This document shows, in pieces, positions 37,828 to 51,015 of a DNA stretch of 64,000 nucleotides. The notes under the pieces are model-generated. The model was given only the letters and a program-made list of their open reading frames with translations, did no database searches and was not told the DNA's origin. Every line of letters starts with the position of its first letter. Within the stretch, counting starts at the first letter, position 1. Location: NCBI GenBank assembly GCA_036897445.1, contig JAYMTL010000068.1, forward strand, positions 1-64,000, in the 5' to 3' direction. The DNA is from Pelargonium tetragonum. Lineage: Eukaryota > Streptophyta > Magnoliopsida > Geraniales > Geraniaceae. Position numbers and translations under genes: made by a program.

Positions 37828-40800
37828 TCTTCACTAGGTAGGCGTCGCTTACAGTACTTTTTTCATTTTTTTATTGGGAAATAACAGCCTTAAACTTGGG
37901 AGCTCGCGATGCGAAGGCTTTTTTTATTACTCGCTTCTATTCCAGATATACTGAGCGCTATATCGAAAAGTGAGAACAAAGGTTAGCTACGCTACCTTAT
38001 AAGTTTTAGCCTCTCATAAAACAAAGTCAATTTACTTTTTATAGAAATAGGGGATTCTCAAGATAGAAAGATAAGGGGCTACCGCTTTAATGGATCCAGC
38101 GCACATATCTAAAAATCTTTTATAAAACCCGGAGTTTCCTATTGAAAGAGATACTTTGCCATATCTACGTACTTAAAAGTTAAGAATTCCTTGTAACTTG
38201 ACTTAAGGCCCCGATGCTGTGTCTTATCATCTCGCTCTAGTAATAGAAAACTCCTAGCTCAAACCTATGGAAGACCCTAAAAAACGACTGGTTAGCTACA
38301 CAATTCTTCTAAAGTATGCCCTCCTAATGGGTCAAAACTAGATCCACTTCGATCACTAAAGCTCTCTTAAGCACTTTCCAGTATTTAGACCCGTATTTAG
38401 ATACTCTAAAAATTTGAATATGATATTGATGAAACCTTTCTGATAGGGACTCGGCACCATGTAATTATACTAATGCACTTTCTCTATAGGTAACCTTTAA
38501 CCTAGAAATTGGGGAGTTATCTTTCTTCGTAAAAGGGGCCCTGCTAGTGACCGAATTCCTCCTTTTTAACTGGTAGTTCTTAAAATACGGAATCTAGTCT
38601 TAAGAGACTCCTATTTGTTTTAGATATGCTAAGAACTTACTTTATACTAAAACTGACTTTTATAAGACTCCGCGTATTCCTTTAGACTTGAGTAAAAACT
38701 CTTTTTTAGGACCCTGTTTACTAAACGCCTTAGAATAAAGATTTTACTCGCTTAAAGCTTGCTTTTTTAATTGCGATTGCGGGATTTGAAGGAAAGAAAT
38801 TCTTGTTATTAGTGTTTTGAGATCCCCTTTGTGTAGTACATTTTATTAAATTATATAAAGAAAAAGCAAGGCATAAACCCTTTGGTAGGTAGTAAGAAAT
38901 TTACATAAGTATTTAGGCTGCGGGTAATACTCTTATTGTATAGAGTCCTTGCTTTCCTAAGTCTTTATGTACTCAAACAGGGGGCTTATTAGACTCCTTT
39001 GCCGTATTTCTGTAACTGGTGGCTTATAAAAAAGGTTGTGGAGAAACCTATTGTGATCCTTTTAACTCTCCTAGTCCAGAAGAACTCAAATCCTTCTAAT
39101 GTTTGTTAAGTAGTGGTCCCTGACTCAAGATCCGAGAATATATAAACTAGCGGATACTCTGATGCAAAAAAGTCGCCGCACAAGTAGGTATCGTACTCTA
39201 TTATTGTACTCCTGATGAGACGCCCGCCGTTGGTTTTAACCGGGGATGCCCTTAAGGGATTCTTTGAAGCAAAGCTAACTTTAATTCGTAATTTTGAGTT
39301 TTAGTAGGAGCACTACTTTGGATGGTATTGCTTGGTCTATATTAATTAGGATATCTACATTTGCCAATTAGATCAAAAAATTTCTATACAAACTCTAGTT
39401 ACCCCTTTCAAATAGTAAGATTTTTTGCAATTCATGACACGGGGTTTGGTTTTATTGCCCTCTGTAAATGAAATTTATCAGTACCCATATGCTGATTATG
39501 AATTTTGTATATTAAGAATAAGCTTTCAACTCCAGCTATAGCTGTCCCATAAGCAGAAGATGTCAAGGGAAAGAAAGATATAGCGCGAATTTTATAAGTT
39601 TTACTTTACTACATTTAGTCTAATACATACATGAAATTAAAAGCAACGTATCCGAATGGCCCCTCTTCTGTAGATAATACGTAATTTATTTGAAAGTCTT
39701 ATCACAAGGTAAACTCTAAGGGTAATACATGCCTGGTCAATTCTTACTACCTACTAGAGAGGTTTTCTAAATCGGAATCGCGTCTTTTAGGAAAGTTCTA
39801 TATACTAGACTTCTACTTTTTTATATATTACAATACCTATAAAGGTAAATTGCAAAAATTTAAATAGGGAACAAAATCTGTCGGTTAGCCAACCTCCTAA
39901 GAGGTTTTTATTTGTATAAAATAAAGCTGTAACTTCAATCTAGTAATAAAAAGGGGAAAACCTAATATCTATTCTTAGAGGGTATCCCTGCCCGGTTAGA
40001 TAAATGGAATAACCCAAACACGTGTTTAATAAGAGTAACTCCATTACAAAGTTTACCTGAGTGAGCAAGAGATTATAAAATTCCAGGTTAATCCAGGAGT
40101 CCCCTTAAGGGTAAAAGAATTTTCTCTATCTTCTAAATAACATGAAAGACCGATTAACAATAAAAAGCCAGAACTTTAGGAGTATTCAGAGTCGAAAACT
40201 TTCTTTAGCTTTCTTAAGGCAAACGCACCCAGTTTATCTTAAAGATTTTTGGGGTTATTGACTCTGTACAATTAAAGCTCTTAGCTCTGTAGTAAGGGAA
40301 TATGAAAAATCTAAAGCAACCCCTAATTTAACTTGGTGTGTCAAATAAAGAAATTTCTATAAATCAATACACATTCCCTATTTTAGGAGCTCTCTTAACA
40401 TCAGGAAAAAAAACCAATAGTAGTACGGGTTACCCTTCAGCACGTTAAGGTCATAGTTTATTATATTAGCCTATTCCCAGCCATTTAAATTAACAGAAGT
40501 TTTTCCTTAATCAAAAATTTTCATTTAATTAAAACCTATCAAACTCTTTGCTTATATAGATGCTTTATTTCTTTAGTTTTTCAAAAGCAAAAGGCAATGA
40601 GATACTCCTTAGAAAACCCATAATACTACAGGGAGCCCTTGAATTTACCGAGCTGCAAATCCTTATTTACTCCTGGTTTATAACATTTTTAAGTTTTTAC
40701 TGCTTTTAATATACTTTTTAGTTTACCCACCTACCCGTAAGTCTTTGCAAAGCGCATTCATAAAAAAAAAGTAAACGAAAGTATATTACTCAGATTCTAT

Positions 40801-42842
40801 TCTATATATCATTTAAAGGTCTTTGCCTATACAAGATCAGCCACTACCTTTTTTCTTCATATCTTATTAATTTCAAGGATTGCTAAGGGGAGTCTACCTC
40901 AAAAAATCTTGTTTAAATCTTGCTGCACAGACAAGGTGCTTCTAAAAGCGAGAAGTATTAAAACTAACTAAACCTCTTTCGAAAGGGGACCCTAAAAAAT
41001 GCACGTATATATTACCCCTTATTTAACTACGAATACAAAGTTTTTAGTAGGAGTTTTTGGTTATAAAAAGTCTTAAAGAGCCCTTGTAATCGCTCTTTAG
41101 GAATTCCTTGTTCGTGTTTATTTTACTGGACCAGAATAAATAGGGAACTACTTCTAAAATTCTTTATGCAGGATACAGGCACAAATATTCGTACGTTAAA
41201 ACGGGTACCTTTCGAGAGTTAGGTCTATGGGTCAATGCGAGTCTGGTTTTAATAGCTTTTGTCAAATAGTACGAGAATTACAAATTATAAAGTTAAGGAC
41301 TCTTAGAAACTTGTTTTTTAATATATTTAGGACTGGTAAATCTACTTCAGTCGCTGTCAAGAATAAGAAGACTTTAATAAAAGCGAATAGCCAAGCATCG
41401 GTTAAGGGCCCTATCAGTAACAAGGCTCTTTCCTAATGAAACCTACAACGATACTAGATTTAAACCTACGCATTCTAATTAGAAACTTAAAAAATCAAAA
41501 GATTACTGCTTTAAAGTTTGGTGCGAGCCAGCTCTACTTTACGGTATTCTTAAAAGAAAGTAATTTACGACCCCTAACCCCTTTAGTTTTATTCTAAAAA
41601 AGAGTCCTGATGTAGGAGCTTGTAATACCCTGTGCGTCACTCTCAACTTTTTCCCTGCTGGAATCAATTCAAATAAAAAACTTCAAAGACAAAGTAAGAA
41701 CTAGTTATAGATTTTTAGCACTCTCAGTAAAAAATTTCTCTTTAATATCCTATAACATTTAGATTTAGGGCAACCCCTTCTCTTCTATATTTCTCCTGCC
41801 TGAATCTTTTTCTTCCTTGTAACTTAAAAAAGGAAAATAACTTAGATAGACTTTAATTATGTCTCTAGTTAATAATTAAGAAATAGGTTTTATTACATAC
41901 TGTTAACTGTTGAAGTTATAAGAACTCCACCGAACAAGGGGCCCTAGTTTACCAGAGTGTTAAAGGTTCGATCGAAAAGTAAGGGGTATAGTGCAGGGCC
42001 TGGAGTTTTTTTTTACTTAGAGCCTCCCTTTAAGACTTTAAGAGTGGTGTGGGAGTATATAAAAATGCAGTCTCGCAGTATCTTGGTTTCTTCTTAATGG
42101 GGGAGCGCTCTTCCTTACTTCGAGACCCTTTTTCGTTAAAAGTTAGTAATCTAATCCCTTACTATACAATTCAATAGACGGCGCACCAAGCGGCACAAAT
42201 ATTCTGTGCCCTTTATTTATAAGGGTACTTGCTAAAGGTTAAGTCTTATATCCTCTCTTATTACATAAAAGCTCTGGCATACCTATAAACCTTTATACAA
42301 ATGAAACAAAAAGAAGGAAATTCTAGAACTAACGAGCTTTCTCACTACAGTGCCTGTCATATTGATAGTGCAATTAATAATTTATCTACCCAACGAGTAT
42401 CCTTTCTATCGAAATACACCGGTCAGTGCGCGCATAAACCCTAAAATTCTTTCCTTATTATTTACCTCTATTTTTATTATTAAAAAAAAAGCTTTTAGTT
42501 TCAGTAGAATAAGCAAGATTCAAGCCTCTATTCGTGATCCGGGAAAGAGAAAGAAGGCTTGTTTATTAAAAGCCTTTCCATTTCCTTCCACGAGAAAGGA
42601 CTTTTGCAGTTAAGCGATATTTACAAGGTTTTATATCAGAAAAAGTCGCCCGTTTAGCCTCTTATACCTCTAACTCCAAACGACTTCTTCTAATAGGCAG
42701 AAGCTAGAAATATAGATTTGACTTAATTAGATTCACTTGAATAAGCGGCCTCTGGGTTTTAGTGTAGCGGGAGATCCTTGGGTGTAAAAAAGAGAGTCTT
42801 GCTCTTAGGAAAGAAGGTTTTTCTATATAACCTTATAGTCTG

Positions 42843-42860
42843 GCTGTAGCCAAGGTTAAA
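42843..42860 (+). repeat. 18-base dispersed repeat, copy 1
   Basis: GCTGTAGCCAAGGTTAAA, matched at 17 of 18 positions by 58682-58699. Similarity may continue weakly to the right. Confidence 0.5.
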
Positions 42861-45800
42861 GGCTCTAATATTTATATATTTTGGAATATTAAAGTGACCC
42901 TCAAAGCTTGGAAAAGTTTGCTTACTGATTTGCGTAGTTAAGCTCGTAAAGACATTAAAAATCCTTTATATATACCCTATGCTTTTATCTTATTTAAGCA
43001 GAGATTCTTGTGTTCAAGAGGATTCTAGCCCCCTCTTTTTTTTTCAAAAATTTAGAATCTCTTGCCAATGGAATGGGTTACACTCTTTTTTACATTTTTT
43101 CTAAAGCTCCGGGGCGCGCAGTAGCTCTATTTTTAGGCTTATCCTCTGCCAAAAGAAAGTAGGAAATTAACTTTCTAATACGAGGAAGTCAAAATTCAAT
43201 ATTAATAGAAAAGTTCCGCGCGAGCATTCCTAATTTATAGCATTAATACTACTTAGGAGTATCTAATGGACTGCAATCCGAGGATACAAAAAACGCTTAC
43301 ACTTCTGCTTGTTCAGAAATTCGGGAGTATTTGAACCGCGGTCGCTAAAAAGCTAAAGGCAATGGTAACACAGGATGGATCCTTTTACTAACAGAGGGGA
43401 ACTTTAGGAGCTTTTTTATGCTTAAGGCTGCTCTTTGTGTACAAGAGATTTTGAAAAGGATATATGCTCGGATTTTCTATAAGATTACTAACCCGCAAGC
43501 AAGACTTTTATTATTTAAAGGGAACTTTTTAGTTTTCTGTTTTATTTATCCGGAAGAGCATTCATTTAGAGACTCCTTACTCTTAAGGGATTTCCTAATT
43601 TAGTGTAGCTCAAAAATTAACATTATACCGAGAAGCTGCATTTTATTGTTACACATGTAAGGCTTAACTCCGACACAGGAGTCCCTTTTCCTTGAGGTAT
43701 TGCACAAAATTTAGGTTTTACGGATAGGTATGCTTATCTCTCAACCCTTTTTCAGTAAAAAGCACTATTCCCTCGGTTTATACTTAGGGAACTTCAAAAT
43801 CTGCGCTATATTTTGGGGGTCTAATTTGTATATCTATTTCCTGCTTGAGCTTTATAGTCTCCTGTAGGAAGCTCTTTACCAATTAACTTGTAGGCTCTAG
43901 GGTTAATCTATCAAGGAGCTTTCTTAGCAGGCTGCATTATCGCACTAACATATATCACTAAGAGGATCCTCCTATTCTACATCATTAATACACGAAAATT
44001 CTTAACCAGTTAAAAAGCTAGACCCCTTTTAATTCATATCTAAAACTTATAAAAAGTTTGCATTTGATGGTCCGGTACTGTCTAGTCCTCTCTTTAATTC
44101 TACGAGTATGGATTTCTTTTATGCTAGGATTCCCCAAGTAATCATCATCATCAACTTTTAATAGATCCAGCTCCAAAATACGGAAACTCCGGAATCCCTT
44201 TTATTTAACTTCGCTTTCATGTAAGTGGAGTCTAGTCAGTTAAGAAAATCCATTACTATTCCTTTATTTACAAAAACTATAAGATATTACCTTTCTTTTT
44301 CAAACCCGATAATTAGAAATCCTCAATACGGTGGATATTTTTAAGTTATATAGTGATAGGCTCTGCTATTTTCGAGAAGAAGATGACAAAACCCTATGAA
44401 TTTAACCCAGATATGGAATATCCAGAAAGGCCTTCAGAGCATTAAAAGATCCAGTACTGTGACCTTTATTCACAGTAAGCCCTCGAAGAAGTTCTAGTTT
44501 CTTTGTAAAGTAAACAAGGGCTAAATATTCTACAAAAGAAAGATTTTTTTAACTAGAAAAAAGGAGTTAAATAGCGAGGGACTTTTAAGGAGACCTATCT
44601 CTTATCTCATAAATCAGGCAACTTAAATTAGAAAATTCTATTATACCTTACGTAAACAACAACCTTTATTTATTTTAACTGCTTTGATAAAACACAAAAG
44701 AAAAGGTTAGGTTTTACTTTTCTTATAACAAATCTTTACTACTAAACTTTTTAAGTACGCGGAAGTTATCGCACAATCCCTTATTACTTAATTCGAAAAG
44801 GATACGTAAAGCAGGAACTACAATCCATATGACAAACATAGACTAGAGGACCTTGCACTTAAATATTCTAAAACTTGTATTGCTGCTAAAGTTATGACCT
44901 CACAATTAAGTAATAAAGCTCTGCCTGGGGGCTGCTGCAAAAGGATACTTTTTAAGGACCTTCCCTGCCTATCTTCAAAATGAAAGGGGTTTCTTCTAAA
45001 TTTCTAATTCTTAGTACTCCGTTCCTTATGAAACTTTACCGTTCTTGGTAAATTCGGAAATTCCTTTACGGATTCCTTTTCCTCGGATTAGGGGTCCCAG
45101 AGTTCCCCTAACAGCTGGTTAGCTCTTAGCGGTGAAACTACAAATATTCTTAGTCATGCGCTTTAGCTACTTAAGTCCTTCCCTTCTGTAAGAGGTCATT
45201 ACAAAAGAGATAAAACTAAGATGAAGTCACTAAGGGATAAATTAAACGAATCAGATAGGTAAACTTTCGGATCCAACCTTATCATATTTTAGGTGCCCGC
45301 TATAAAACAGCAACCCCTGTAAGAGAGTATTAGCCTCTATAAATTAAAGTAAAAGAAATTCCCTTGTACAAGGTTCTCCTATAAATTAGTTAAGGAATTC
45401 TCCACACTCCTCCATATTCCGAGGTAAGCTCTAAAAAAGGAATGTCCTGTGGCAGCGTCTATCTATATATTTTATGAACAGGTTATTGATTCAAAGTAAC
45501 TGATACTAACAAAACTCAAAATTTTTCTTTTTATGGACCTCTACCAAAAAGTTAACTTTCCTTTATATGAACTTAGAATTTCTAGATAGTTGATATTTAA
45601 GTTAAATTAAATATATCAAGCAAGGGGCTAATAAAAGAGACTGATGGCCTAGCCTGGATGCCCTGTTTAGAATCTACTAGGAAAGTTATATACTACAAAT
45701 TCTTTGAGTTCCTCTTACTATAATGATAATGAAATTTTTCCAGTGCCTCTATTTCATGTCATGATCAGGACAAAGAATTTCATGAATTTGTAGTTTCTTA

Positions 45801-46267
45801 TTGATTGTAAGACATTTTGGAAAAAGTTTATTCGTTTTCAAGTCTCTAGTTTCTCCTGTAGGGTTGGTGAAGTTCCTATAGTAGAAATAGGAGAGTTGTG
45901 TACGGAAATTCCTATGCGGCTAAAGAGTTTCTATTATATACAGTGTAGTTGAAAAGGTATAAATATTGTAATTTAGTTTTAGGGTTCTTTTTCTGGGAGA
46001 CACCGCCTTATATTTTACTACAAATGGACTTGCATTCTTATTAGAATCCCGCAGTACGAAATCCTTTTAAAATCCACTAAGAGAACTCTGATTTATAAAA
46101 GACTCACTAACTAATTATTGAACTATGAACTAGCAGAATTAAGTAATTGATTATTATAAGCTCTTTTCACACTATAAAAAGTGCAAAATATTAAGGAATA
46201 AGTACCTAGTATAACTCTATACATACCTTTAGATACAATATATAACTTTCTACTAAATCTAAAGAGC

Positions 46268-46440
46268 CCACATTCCTAGGAGCTCTACTTGCATTCTGTA
46301 GCCCTTTCTTAACTAAAGCGCTTCAACTATACCGGGTTTCCTTTGAGCTATAGCTGTTGTCTTATAACCTATACTTACCAATACTTGTAGCTACTCTATT
46401 CCTCATCTGAGTTTTAGATCCCTATGAACTTAAGCCCCAG
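46268..46440 (-). repeat. Decayed peptide-like repeat block F
   Basis: The minus strand from 46375 to 46316 reads SIGYKTTAIAQRKPGIVEAL. GYK followed by AIAQRKPGI aligns by eye with block E (GYKKGIALRKHIGI) and block B (SIALRKQV). The plus-strand word GTCTTATAACCT is shared with block A. The block lies 34 kb from the main cluster in the same orientation. Identity is unknown. Confidence 0.45.
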
Positions 46441-48251
46441 GAATAGAAAAATCAAACCCCTTCCCTTTATAAAATCTCCTTTTCTTTTTAGATTCACAAC
46501 TGAAACCCTTTAATTACATTACCTGTTACTCATTTTGTAATTTAATGAGACCTTCCAAGCTACAAAAAAAGTAAGGTAACTACAGCAACAAAAATCCCGA
46601 AATACGCAGGCTCGAATACCATAAATACAAAAAAATTCTTTGTTCTAATAATTTTAGTGCAGAGTCTCGCAAAAAACCTCGACCTTTAAAAATAATGCAA
46701 GAACACTTGTAACTCCGTCTACAGTTCCGCCAGTAGCATAAAACTTTGATATGGCCGTTCCCTCTATTTTTTTATAACGTTTGTGTAAAAGTATGCCTTG
46801 GATATTAAATTATAGCTTAATTGGGGTCCCCTTTCTAGGAGCCGTTTTTAAGGTACTAATAAAAGAGCGAAGGGTTTTTAACTAACCAAAGAAAACGAAC
46901 TTATAATTAAAATAGAACAGGCCGGGAGTTTAGAACGAAAGAGGATTTTTAAGGTATTCCTGACTGCATTTGCTGATAGTACAAGATTAGTCCTAACTTT
47001 CTCAATAACTTATATTGGGGAGTCCCGCGTTGACTTTTATGACTCGGTTTTCTATTAAGTGGCAGAAAAAGTCTTCTCAGGAAAATTGCCGGGGTGCACC
47101 TCGACTTATAAAAAGTGGATAACCTAATAATGAAGGCGTAGTTTTGGAAAATCAGAGGCATTTAGTTCACATGGGTAATAAAAAGCCTCCTTAATTTGTG
47201 CTTTTCATTTTAAAAGGAAGTCCTTTACCGAGTTTAAGATACAAAAAGTACTCTACTAACACTATAATAAAGAGAAAAAGTCCTGTGGGGGATCTCTTTA
47301 CTAAAAAGAATTCTTACGAAGGAGTTCTTACCCTTATACTACTTAGATCTTCCCTATTCATTAACAAATTCCTTTAAATAAACCTTTTTATCGCTTTAAC
47401 TAAGGGAAGTCTCCCTTTTGTTGTAAGCCTTTCCTATTTATTCCTTGTGATTCTAAGCTAAAGTTTACAAATTTCTTTAACCTTGTGTTAATTTAGGCAT
47501 ATGCACAAAGAACTCTTCTAATCTAAGGACCTTATTCCACATATTTTGAGTGAGAAAGCTTGTTAAGGATATGGGTTTTAGTTTTTTCAGAGGAACTCCT
47601 TTGACCTTTCACTGTTCCAGGGGGGCTTATTACAGATTCAGAAAGAGGAGTAGGCGCCCGCAGGGTAACACATGTCTGGAAACCTTAACAGAAGCTCTTT
47701 TGATATGTCATAAGGAAGGGGAATGCTCTTTATATCCTAAAAAGAGACCCCCTATAATTAACATTAATCGGTCAAAAGTATCTTGACTTGAGGAAAGAAA
47801 GAGCTCTTAATATATTATAGATAGTACTTCTCAAAATTAATACTTAAAGCAAGCCTCCTCATAACTTTACCCCAGGGGTCCTTCTTTCTTAAACCTCTTA
47901 ACCGCACTAAAAACTAGCTTACTGAAATCCGGGGAATACACTACTCCTTTAAGAAACTCCCTTCATATTTTTCTCGCTTTAAAGTAACAAGGGTTTAAGT
48001 CCTCCCCTTTTAGCCTTAGTTTCATAGAACTTCTCATACAGATTAGTCAAAACTTGTTGTACTTAGTAAGCCCTCTAAAGGAGCCTTGTAGAATTCATCA
48101 TTACTATAAACTAAGGAATAAAGAAACACCTTTGTCTTATTATTCCTCGAAGTTTAACTGAAACTTCCTTTTAATATCCACGTATAGCTAACCAGCTTTC
48201 TACTCTAATATATCTAATTACCTTTAATCCAGAACTGAAAAGAAGAATTCC

Positions 48252-48268
48252 TTTAACTTCGTTACCTT
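48252..48268 (+). repeat. Triplicated short word, copy 1
   Basis: TTTAACTTCGTTACCTT, identical at 56942-56958, with 16 of its bases present inverted at 54092-54107. Confidence 0.7.
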
Positions 48269-49121
48269 GTTACTTTCCTACTTTCCTCGATTAGAAAGGC
48301 AGGAAAAAGCAAACCTCCCTTAGTTAGTTCTATATACTCTTGTACTTACTCTTCCTACACTAATAAGAACCCTTTCTTATTAGGAACTATACCCCTATTC
48401 TTTACTAAATTCGTCTATTTCCAGGTCTTCTAACATTTTTATGGAATTAGGTACATAAAATACATAACATAAAAACAGAGTTCCCCTTTAAGAATGTCCC
48501 TATTATTTTCGTTTAGATCTAGAGTTTAATTAGAAGAGTTTTCCTTAATTAACGGAACTCTATCCCCTGCATAGGACTTTTTCTTTGTGTTTTATACTTG
48601 CTTTTCAGATATTTTAAGAATACGTACGCCAAGGTTTCTCTTATAGGGGAATACCTGACAAGATTAAGACTCAACTCTCACTATGGGTTATAACCTCTGG
48701 GAATGCTCTTTGGCAACTAAGTTTTGCCTTAAAATTCTTAGAAAGGCTCTTCCAATCCCTTAAATGAGTTATCTGCTTCTACTCTCTAGTGGGAAACCCA
48801 ATATATTGACTAAAGTTCTCTGGAACTTACCCTCTTTTCTAAAAGGGCCCAATTTCACTGCGACAGAATCCCCTACTTACCCTCAAAACCCCTTCTTGAT
48901 ATTGACTTACTTATTCTGTAGTGTAGAAAATAGCCCTCTTTTTACTTTTATAATGAGCTATAATACCCCTCGCACTTAGACGAGTAATAGGGATACCCAC
49001 AGGAGGAGTACTTATGGCTTGTTTTTAGGGTTATTGTATTATTTTTAAATAAAGTAGTTATAGAAGTATAGTATATAGTAGAATAATAATATTAGTTATA
49101 TTTGTTTTATTGTCTTAGGAT

Positions 49122-49156
49122 AATTCCTCTCATTTGTGCTTATCGTTAAAGAGGAG
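49122..49156 (+). repeat. Dispersed hairpin repeat, copy 2
   Basis: Similar to 11751-11786 on the same strand. The loop TGCTTATCGTTAA is conserved, and the flanks CCTCT and AGAGG pair in this copy. Confidence 0.5.
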
Positions 49157-50699
49157 ACAAACCTTAACCTTAGAGGGTCTTTTATTAATCTTTTATCCAA
49201 AAAGGACTCTCTTAAAAATTATCCAATTAAAAGAACATGCCAGTCTAAAAGCTCTTTCTAAGATGGTAAAAAAAGGGGGGGTCCTCTAATTATAGCCTTA
49301 CTTTATTTGTCATACGTCTTACCATAACACCACAATTAATTTATTCTAGTCTGCTGCCTTGATATACTATAAATATTAAGGAGCCCTTGGTAAATGTAGA
49401 ACCAAAAGCATTTTTGGAAATAAGTTTTCTTTACTATAGATAATCTAGATTCTACCTTATTCAGGATTTCTTCGTATTACAAATATTGCGTATAAGAGGT
49501 CCCTTTTGGCATCCTTAGCAGGATCAGAAGATTCACATCTATTAACCAATTCTAATGGAATAAGGTTAAATACCAAAAACTAACAAATAAAATTTTATAA
49601 ATAAAAGAAATTTAGATAAAGATCTAAACTAGCTTTTTAGCCTTCTTCATAGTATTGGCCAGCTAACTGGGCTTCTTAAAGACCCGAAATCCAGAAAAGG
49701 TTTAGAATGTAGGAATTAAAGTTTAAATGCCTCGAAAAAACTAGAGTTTTAAGTTACTTAATTAGGATCCCTATGGAATACATCTGAAATAAGGAAGAAA
49801 TTGAGATGAAAACTCAAATTTGACTTACCTTGCTCATGAAATTTCGGCTTAAGTGCTTTAAATTTATTGACTTCACTAGTTACTTTAATGGCGCATCCGT
49901 GTACTTTTGAGTAGGAAACCCATGTCTCCTAGAATACACTAACTAACAGATAAAAACACTATAACCAAATTTCGTTTTTCTTAAAAAAGCTTTTTTTTCT
50001 AGGTAGCCCTCATTCTTTTGCCTTTGAAAGTTTAACTCTTCACTATTCAAAGTCATGTTAAGCCTAAACAGTGTAAATAATCGACTCTTTTTTACTAACG
50101 GGTCTAGAGGCTCTTTCTCCTTTAGTGGATTTACTAATAAGTCCTCTTTATTTACCTTTTATTATATAGTATAGAAATAGGAACCCTTGGACTTTTATTT
50201 CTATTTATACTTATACCCGGTTGTAAAAAATGCGTATGCTAATAGAAAAGCTTCTTTCTATTACTCTACCTTAAAAAAGTTATGTAAAGCCTTTATCCTT
50301 ATGAAGCGTGCCGTTATAGGACTGACTTTTTTGAACATAATCTGGTTTCGGCATTAACAAAAAATCTATTAAAGGTCATTTTTCAGATAAAGTAGATAGA
50401 TGCTAAACCCACGTAAATTTAATTTAAGCCATACCTATAAAAAATGCACTCGCTTTTACAATTACTTGCTGGAAATCCTGGATTAATCAAACAAAAAGTC
50501 TGCAAAGGAGGCTAAAATTACCAAAAAATTTTTAGATCTGACCGAACGGACGCTGCCTGTAATAAGAATTGAGGTTTCCAGGACAATAGGTGTAGGGGAT
50601 TTCTAATATCCGCTTGGGTGTTGCTTTCTTGGTTAGTGCTTATATTTCTTTTTATAAAATTTTAAGGATTGCTAAAAATAAGAGTGTATAGTCGATCTG

Positions 50700-51015
50700 T
50701 ACTGTATTACTCTAAGAAGTCATTACGACTAAAAATGAAAAACTATAGGATACAAACTAGGGATAGATAGTAGTCGCTGGAATAGATAAGAATTTCTAAG
50801 AGAGGTATTTAAGAACAATACTGCCAGGAGATGGATGCCTATAAGAGAAAGAGAGGTAATCCAAATCCCCATAAGAAGAATAAAAAGTGGGTGTAGTTAT
50901 AGGTATACTTGTAGGTATTACAGAAGGTATTAAGCAAGTCTTACAAAAAGAGGAAAATAAGTCATAAGAAGAAGCTCACAGGAAGGGTATATCTCTGAAT
51001 AAGTAGAGAGTCTAG
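50700..51015 (+). repeat. Decayed peptide-like repeat block G
   Basis: Purine-rich on the plus strand, so inverted relative to blocks A to F. 50884-50943 reads KVGVVIGILVGITEGIKQVL, and further on in the same frame is EEAHRKGISLNK, echoing the AHK motif of blocks A to C. The reading is interrupted. The family is unidentified. Confidence 0.4.

Larger units (their letters stand above)
34205..46267. other. Intergenic DNA, no gene seen
   Basis: About 12 kb downstream of trnS without a supportable protein or RNA gene. It contains the hairpin at 34411-34434, the second copy of the 24-base repeat (37804-37827) and one copy of an 18-base repeat (42843-42860). A basic 71-codon reading frame at 35548-35763 was considered and rejected. 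Confidence 0.65.
46441..50699. other. Intergenic DNA with a pyrimidine-rich stretch
   Basis: No gene seen. From about 47840 to 48970 the plus strand is notably C/T-rich, like blocks A to F, but the peptide motifs are not clearly present. One copy of a 17-base triplicated word lies at 48252-48268 and copy 2 of the hairpin repeat at 49122-49156. Confidence 0.55.

Noticed and set aside
45850-45930. Group II intron domain V-like ending (GTGTACGGAAATTCC)
   Set aside because: The conserved AGC...GAAA...GTTC hairpin cannot be formed.
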